Shown: piece after piece, positions 58,633 through 64,000 of the stretch
Numbering within the stretch: position 1 is the stretch's first letter
Layout: every line of letters starts with the position of its first letter
From: Agriotes lineatus
Lineage: Eukaryota > Arthropoda > Insecta > Coleoptera > Elateridae
Assembly: GCA_940337035.1 (NCBI GenBank)
Contig: OW679202.1
Location: 50,981,763 to 51,045,762, forward strand
DNA length: 64,000 nucleotides
Reading direction: 5' to 3'
Position numbers and translations under genes: made by a program
The notes under the pieces: model-generated
What the model was told of the DNA's origin: nothing
The model's input: only the letters and a program-made list of their open reading frames with translations
Database searches by the model: none

Positions 58633-60000
58633 TCGCAGGTTTGTTACGATTTCTTTTCGTCAGCGTGGTTGCTTACCTGGAAATTTGTAATTTATAGCCA
58701 ACTATTCTACGCCTTGGAAATGCGTTAACTTTTCTATGCCATGAAAATGGGCTTTATTTGTACGCCATGGAAATTGAATTTTACCTCTGCGTCCTGCGAA
58801 CTGGGTGTTGTCGCTTGGAGTTTTGGTGTGGTTCACTCTACCTGGGACTGCTGGAGCCACGCCGAACCGGCGTGCCGCTCATCCCCTGCGGTCGCCTCAT
58901 TGCAACTATCGAAGCTCGTCTGCTGCCCGTTGAGAGGCCACCTCCTGGCTGCTTCGTCCACCAGCTCTGCACCACGTGCCGTGGGTACCTGAGAGGTTTT
59001 TTAGAGCAATTTAGTTACTTATGTATTGTTTGTCGATTTGGTTTGTAGATATGCCTTTTTAGAATTTCGATTATGGTATTTTGTGTATTATGCTCTGTGT
59101 GCTTTATTTGCGTAATTAGCTATTTGTTTAGATTGATTTACTTACCCGGTAGTACGTTCTTGACGTGTTAGCCGGCCGGGGCTGCGGTAAACTCACCCTT
59201 AAATTACGTAGTTTAGTATCTGCCATTTGCTTGTACGTAAACTTAATCTTATTAGTATTAAATTAACGGCTGTGTCTAGGGAACCGAACGCGGTACCCTT
59301 TTGTTCAATTTCAAGCTTCCGTGATTTGTTTGCGCGATTTTAATATGTTTAACAATGTAAATGGGCATATTCAAGTAGATTTTGGAGCGTTCATTGACTT
59401 ACTTGATGTCTTTGCAATAGAAAACTACCTAGAATTTTATATGGCCATATATACTCGTCAGTGTTTTCGCTTCGTAGAAATTTTGAGTACTAATATAGTC
59501 ATTTTGAGCTGGCACTCGGGGTTAGACGTCAGCTGATTGCTTGGATAGCTCTCTTCTGCCACGCCCTGCCTCACGGGATGCGTGCAGACTATTTAATTAT
59601 TTATTTAGCTAGATTATTGTTAATGCTTTCTTCCCATTCGCGAAACGCCGTTACAGGGTGATAAAATTTTAATTACTTTTGCCGCACCCAACTAATTATT
59701 TTAAAGTGTTTGTTTTGTCGTAGCTTGCCTTGATATATATTTATTGTTGTACTTGCTTTTGTGTGTGGGTATTTCTGGCACTATAGTACGCACCGATTTA
59801 TTTAAAATAAAGCTGTGATCTATTCTTTGGTTGTTGGTTTGTTTATTTTTGACTTGCTGGTTTTTTATCCTCGACCTTGTGTAAGGTCCGGCACAAGGAA
59901 TTGGATCTGAGTCTAGGACCTGGCGCCCATTCTCTTCGTATTTCGTATAGTGTTCTTTTCAGCATAGTTGGAACCCTGCGACCCTCGCGGCGAGTTAGCC
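58633..60000. other. no gene recognised, partly GC-rich
   Basis: 58740-59000 is GC-rich with overlapping short plus-strand frames; 59040-59900 is AT-rich. A CGAAACGCCGTTACA end-like sequence lies at 59641-59655. Probably retroelement-derived filler; nothing assignable. Confidence 0.35.
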
Positions 60001-60594
60001 CAATTAGGCCGATAGTTGCCAGCCGGCAAAATATCAAATATAACTTTCGCCAAAAGGTAAGGCCGACCGTCTATCTTCCCTGACACCCGGTTTACCAGGG
60101 AATTCGAATAAACGCAGTCCGATTATTCCAGAAATACGTTTATTACAATGCAGTCAGGTACCTGCGGGAGTCGAGTTATTAGCTGGAATTCTTCAGGTCA
60201 GTTTTTGGTGTGATTCTGCTGCGGGAATTGGCTGAAGGCCTTGGTTAATTTCGGTTGGCTCAGCTAAGGAAGGCTCGAGGCCGTCCTCAGCTGAAGCCGG
60301 GGGATCGGCCTAGAGAAGAGGAGTTTTCGCTGTCGGGTTAATAATCTCCTCGAGTCCACGAAGCGAATCCGGTTTTATACGCGGCGATCGACTCTCGGGA
60401 CTGATCGCGTATCTAGGGAGGAGTGGGCCGTACCAGCCGTGTCGATAGAAGAGCCCGCGATGATCCTGCACATTCGAGCGCATTGGAAATTTCAATTGTT
60501 GTAACGTCCATTGTTGCGAAAATGCGAATATTAAGCGTTTTTAATTTTAAATAAATTTGGGAACGCTTAATTACGAGCGAAACGTTACACTTCA
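60000..60594 (-). promoter_or_regulatory. LTR-like promoter region, minus strand
   Basis: Read on the minus strand it starts TGTAACGTTTCGCTCG (from 60594), has CGTATAAAACCGG (TATA box, about 60370-60382) in a GC-rich stretch and AATAAACG (about 60125-60132) downstream. That is the order U3-TATA-R-polyA of a retroviral-type LTR. The 3' boundary is unclear and no second copy was found. Confidence 0.4.
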
Positions 60595-61036
60595 AATCTA
60601 AGTTGCTGTCACTTTAACCTTCATGGCTTATGTATATATCTTATATGTTACTGCAATTTGTTTACGTTTGATTAAATGTCCCTATTGTTGATAATACTTT
60701 TGTGTTCTTTTCCCAACCCCCTCACCTGTACAATTTATATGGGTATGCAGCGAAGCACTAGAGGTATGTGGTGTGTTATTTATTAACTAGATTTGTTTTT
60801 ACTTAGTGAGTAACGACAAAGTGCCCTAATTTACATAATTCTGCTGTTCAATTTAAAAGCCTGAAACATTTTTTGCCTAGTCCTTACGCCACGCCATATT
60901 CTACCGAGAGTTAATGAGGTAGCCCAGCCGTGTCCACTCTTTTTCTAAGGGAGCCGTACAAAGGGTAACGTATACATTTTTTCTTCTAATAAAAATTCTC
61001 CGGTATGTCCTTTTCCTTCGGTGTGATTAGCATATT
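60595..61036. other. no gene seen
   Basis: AT-rich, stops in all frames on both strands. Confidence 0.5.
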
Positions 61037-61339
61037 TATTGTGATTTACATAAATGCAGTTCTATATTCTCTGTGAACAGATCTTCATGCCCGTCCACTA
61101 TTTCAATTTTGTTCGGGTCCTCTCTCGTGTTTGGCTTTTGCTTATCTTCTTTATAGATTGTCTTGACGTACTGATTCCTGTAACCATCCTGCTGTGTTTG
61201 TTCATTTTTTGCCTGGTTTCTTTTCTGAATTAGGTCACTGTACCTTCTTCGATCGTAGTTGTTGTGTCGGTTTTGATTATCATAATTACTGTTGCCCCCA
61301 TTCCTGTAGTTTGTATTATTGCAAACAATATTCCAATGT
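61037..61339 (-). pseudogene. gypsy gag-like tail
   Basis: Minus-strand open frame of about 100 codons rich in Asn, Arg, Tyr, Gln and Lys: NYRNGGNSNYDNQNRHNNYD then RRRYSDLIQKRNQAKNEQ, with a stop at 61037. Such Asn/Arg-rich, RNA-binding-like stretches are usual near the gag end of insect gypsy elements. Orientation agrees with the protease and RT pieces downstream. No complete zinc knuckle. Confidence 0.4.
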
Positions 61340-62056
61340 CAGCACTGCTAGAGATACTACCACTCAAAAAACTAGTGCCACAGAAAGCCAAGATGCATTA
61401 AATTTGCATGTGAACATTTAACGAGAGATTGTGAAAGTGGAACCAAAAGTAAAGAAGTGAAATGCGCCAGCTGACAAGGTAACCACCCTACGAAATACAG
61501 AGGCTGTATAATAGCGTAGCCAAAAAAAATCAAAAGAAGAAAATATCCACCTTTACATCCAAGACAATCCGATTACCATTCTCGACTTGCCCAGCCAGGA
61601 ATATCATATGCCCCAAGAGCAACTGAACATAGTTTAGACCACAACGTAACAAACAGTTTAAAATGTACCCCACCAGCAAGCGGAAAGCAAACTAGAAGCA
61701 CTAATAACTAAACTTATGGAAAGAATGGGCACTATGCTAAATCTGCTTACGCTCATGATAAATAAACGGAACCATAATGCCTAACATTCTAAAAGTAGCG
61801 CTCTGTAACCCAATGGCCTAACTCAACATAGCCAGAAGGTCAAAACATTCTTAATCCTAAACGACATAGATATCATGTTCAGAAGCTCACCTCACATCCA
61901 ACACTCACCCTACATACGCAACACCTCACCCCCACGACACAGCTCATAAAAGTAAAGCCGTCATTGTAAACAACAAAATCAAACATCACGAACTAAAAAA
62001 ATTACAAGCATATTATCTCCAAGCTACAACCATTGCAGTTGAAGAGAAATACAGAA
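61340..62056 (+). pseudogene. decayed jockey LINE: ORF1 end and ORF2 start
   Basis: Plus strand. A zinc-knuckle-like CIKFACEHLTRDCESGTK then KEVKCAS.QGNHPTKYRGC (about 61390-61510) is the gag-like ORF1 C-terminus. Its last residues are LEALITKLMERMGTMLNLLT (about 61700-61755). ORF2 then starts at ATG 61777 with MPNILKVALCN.MA and continues as VKTFLILNDIDIMF and KAVIVNNKIKHHELKKLQAY, i.e. the endonuclease N-terminus. Frame-broken throughout. Cut at 62057 by the tail of the minus-strand LINE. Confidence 0.7.
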
Positions 62057-64000
62057 TAATAATAATAATAATAATAATCTCTCTTTATTAAGCCCATATA
62101 CATACATATACCAGTGAAAAAAAAAATGTATATAGCATTTATGCAATTATCTACCATAAATCTACTAATTAATTATACGTTATTCCTAACAATATTCTTA
62201 AGAAAATATTAGTTTCCTAAAGAAACAAAAAAAATTTACATTCTAAGATGCTTAACGTGGAGAGTGAAGAAAAGAGGTAGGTATTTCTATGTGTATTAAT
62301 ACAAATAGTTGGTTGTTCTTTTTGTGCCACAAGCTGTAAAACAACTGTGTGTGGCTTAGCAAAATATTTATGAAATTGATATTCTCGAAAAAATAATAAT
62401 AGAAAATAATATATTTTAAGTTTATTTTTACTGAATGTATATGTCGCACCCACCCCATGAAGCGGATCCAGCTCATGAAGTGCACATTCAGCTCAAGGGT
62501 TTGTGTATTAGATTAGATGCATATTATTTCTAAGTATTTTACCTGATAAAAATGGCGACCCCTACAAACCGAACCCACCCCATCCAGTGGGGGCGACACA
62601 CACACTCAAACTCTCACAATCTTCTGTGCTACAGTAGAGAGTAGAAAAAAATATGATATAGCAATCTTATTATTATTAACCCACTTGAATCGTGCTCTTT
62701 ACAAATAGTTTAGATATTTTGATAAAATTTCTGTCATGTAGCGCAATATTACGATTCAGTATAAATGTTTGAAATAAGTTATACGTATGGGGTATGTAGT
62801 ACGTGCAAGACCTCTGACCAGTGCTTTTTTTTGATCGATGTGGGACAGCATCATTTCTATTTCTAGTATAATACTGGTGTTGATGTGTGGGAATAGAACT
62901 AGGAAATTTTTTAATATGTTTTAAGATTTCTAGATAATGTAATTGCGTTAGAGAAAGGACATTTGATTCACGATATAATTTTTCAGTGGGATATAATTGA
63001 GGTTTATGTAAAATCGTTTTCAAAATCATATTCTGCACTATTTGAATTCTCCTTCTATAGTAACAAGCTGTCCCACCCCAACCTATAATTCCATACGAAA
63101 TTATTGACTGCACCAACCCATAATAAAACGAAAGCAGTTGCTTGGTAGTCAAAATTTGTTTCAATTTTTTGAATATATACAAAGTTTTTCTCAATTTTTT
63201 ACACACATTAACAGTGTGTTTATCCCACCTCATGAACTGGTCAACAATTACCCCCAAATACTTCACTGATGACGATTTATTTATTTTTACACTGCAAGTA
63301 CAATCATCCCCGATGCATCCTCTTTCATGTATTAGTAGGTCTGTAAAATTTGGTTGTTTGTTTTCGTGTATAGAGAAGGTTGTAAATGCACTTTTTGTAG
63401 CGTTAAGAGACAAAATATTAGAATTCAGCCAATTTTTGACAGTACGCAAGTCCCGCTGTGCCGCTTCCCTGACCTCATTCCAATTATTTCCTTCAATGAT
63501 TAGCAGTGTATCATCCGCATAAGATATTATTGATCCACACAATTTTGTATTCTCCAAAAGGTCATTGATATACACCAAAAATAGAATCGGGCCAAGTATG
63601 GTACCTTGGGGTACACCACAAGATATAAGTTCAGGTTGACTTTTGCTATTCTCTAATTTAACTATCTGCTTTCTATTTGTCAGATAACTTTTAAACAGCT
63701 CTAGTGGGGTTCCCCTAATACCACACCTCTCCAACTTCCTAAGTAGTATACCGTGATTCACAGTGTCAAAGGCTTTGGCAAGGTCAAGGAATACGGCAAG
63801 GCAAGACTTTGATTCATCAAGTGCAGAATATATTGTAGTACTTAATAGCGATATTGCATCAGCGGTACTTCTTTTTTGGGTAAATCCAAACTGTTTTCTT
63901 GATAGAATTTTAAATTGGTTCAAAAAAGCTACTAATCTGACTTTAATTAAATTTTCAAGAATTTTTGCAAGATTCGATACCAGCGATATCGGGCGATAAT
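62057..64000 (-). mobile_element. non-LTR retrotransposon (jockey/CR1-like), 3' part
   Basis: On the minus strand: open RT to 62676, a 3' UTR of about 600 bp and a terminal (ATT)n tail at 62057-62079 next to TTAATAAAGAGAG. It continues past the window end. Tail plus 3' UTR plus intact frame suggest a fairly young insertion into the jockey remnant on its left. Confidence 0.8.
62676..64000 (-). CDS. LINE reverse transcriptase, 5' part outside window
   Basis: Frame open from the window end to TAA at 62676-62678 (about 440 codons). The first codons visible (NYRPISLVSNLAKILENLIK) are the RT finger region, so the start and the endonuclease lie beyond 64000. Then come the FGFTQKRSTADAI block, motif A AVFLDLAKAFDTVNH, motif B GVPQGTILGPILF, motif C YADDTLL and VKYLGVIVD. 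After the catalytic core follow RKTLYIFKKLKQIL and YGLVQSIISYGIIGWGG, the thumb/C-terminal region shared by jockey and CR1-like elements. No stop or frameshift is seen, so the domain may be functional. A 126-codon plus frame is antisense. Confidence 0.88.
   Translation of the reverse strand, partial: YRPISLVSNLAKILENLIKVRLVAFLNQFKILSRKQFGFTQKRSTADAISLLSTTIYSALDESKSCLAVFLDLAKAFDTVNHGILLRKLERCGIRGTPLELFKSYLTNRKQIVKLENSKSQPELISCGVPQGTILGPILFLVYINDLLENTKLCGSIISYADDTLLIIEGNNWNEVREAAQRDLRTVKNWLNSNILSLNATKSAFTTFSIHENKQPNFTDLLIHERGCIGDDCTCSVKINKSSSVKYLGVIVDQFMRWDKHTVNVCKKLRKTLYIFKKLKQILTTKQLLSFYYGLVQSIISYGIIGWGGTACYYRRRIQIVQNMILKTILHKPQLYPTEKLYRESNVLSLTQLHYLEILKHIKKFPSSIPTHQHQYYTRNRNDAVPHRSKKSTGQRSCTYYIPHTYNLFQTFILNRNIALHDRNFIKISKLFVKSTIQVG

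Noticed and set aside
58356..59048. GC-rich plus-strand ORFs as a host exon
   Set aside because: Several frames are open at once because of composition, with no motif and LTR-like DNA on both sides.

Overview
The window looks like gene-poor, AT-rich nuclear DNA from an arthropod, most likely an insect. The basis is the mix of decayed transposons (mariner/Tc1-type and hAT transposases, Ty3/gypsy, RTE-like, jockey/CR1-like and R2-superclade LINEs, tRNA-derived SINEs, MITEs ending in TACAGGGTG), eukaryotic pol III genes and a 100-base assembly gap. I found no convincing intact host protein-coding gene. Most of what can be named is mobile DNA or its debris.

Layout. 1-2.56 kb: GC-rich minisatellite and a hammerhead-like hairpin. 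2.57-11.39 kb: the standout feature, an 8.82-kb fold-back element with two almost identical 3.74-kb inverted arms. It starts AG, ends CT and is flanked by a perfect 6-bp duplication CCCATT, which are the end features of Maverick/Polinton elements. Its 1.34-kb centre holds only an intronless tRNA-Leu(CAA) gene and an intact 255-codon ORF, and each arm carries a tRNA-Asn-like pol III unit. 12.3-13.2 kb: a long-TIR MITE. 14.6-16.1, 21.8-22.8, 35.2-37.2 and 38.4-38.7 kb: broken LINE reverse transcriptase or endonuclease pieces. 19.0-20.1 and 44.7-45.7 kb: two broken mariner/Tc1-type transposases. 24.5, 26.6 and 37.5 kb: three copies of one ~0.46-kb MITE. 31.8-32.9 kb: a GC-rich island with splice-donor-like sites. 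41.9-43.3 kb: an internally deleted hAT element with an 8-bp duplication and repeated transposase 3' ends. 45.9-47.9 kb: four tandem copies of a LINE 3' segment. 48.2 and 51.1 kb: tRNA-derived SINEs.

51.6-64 kb is a nested transposon complex. A minus-strand gypsy element (gag-like piece, protease, reverse transcriptase) is split by other sequences. These include an R2-superclade LINE with a ~925-codon ORF lying between protease and RT, a repeat lying inside the RT domain, and LTR-like DNA beyond the protease. A plus-strand jockey-type remnant (61.3-62.06 kb) is followed by the (AAT)n tail of a minus-strand LINE whose RT is open and runs off the window end.

The genes do not form a host pathway. 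The unit with the best claim to being a coherent and possibly undescribed system is the fold-back element: Maverick-type ends, very long inverted repeats, up to three pol III units and one protein of unknown function, with no polymerase, integrase or capsid gene. It would have to be mobilised in trans.
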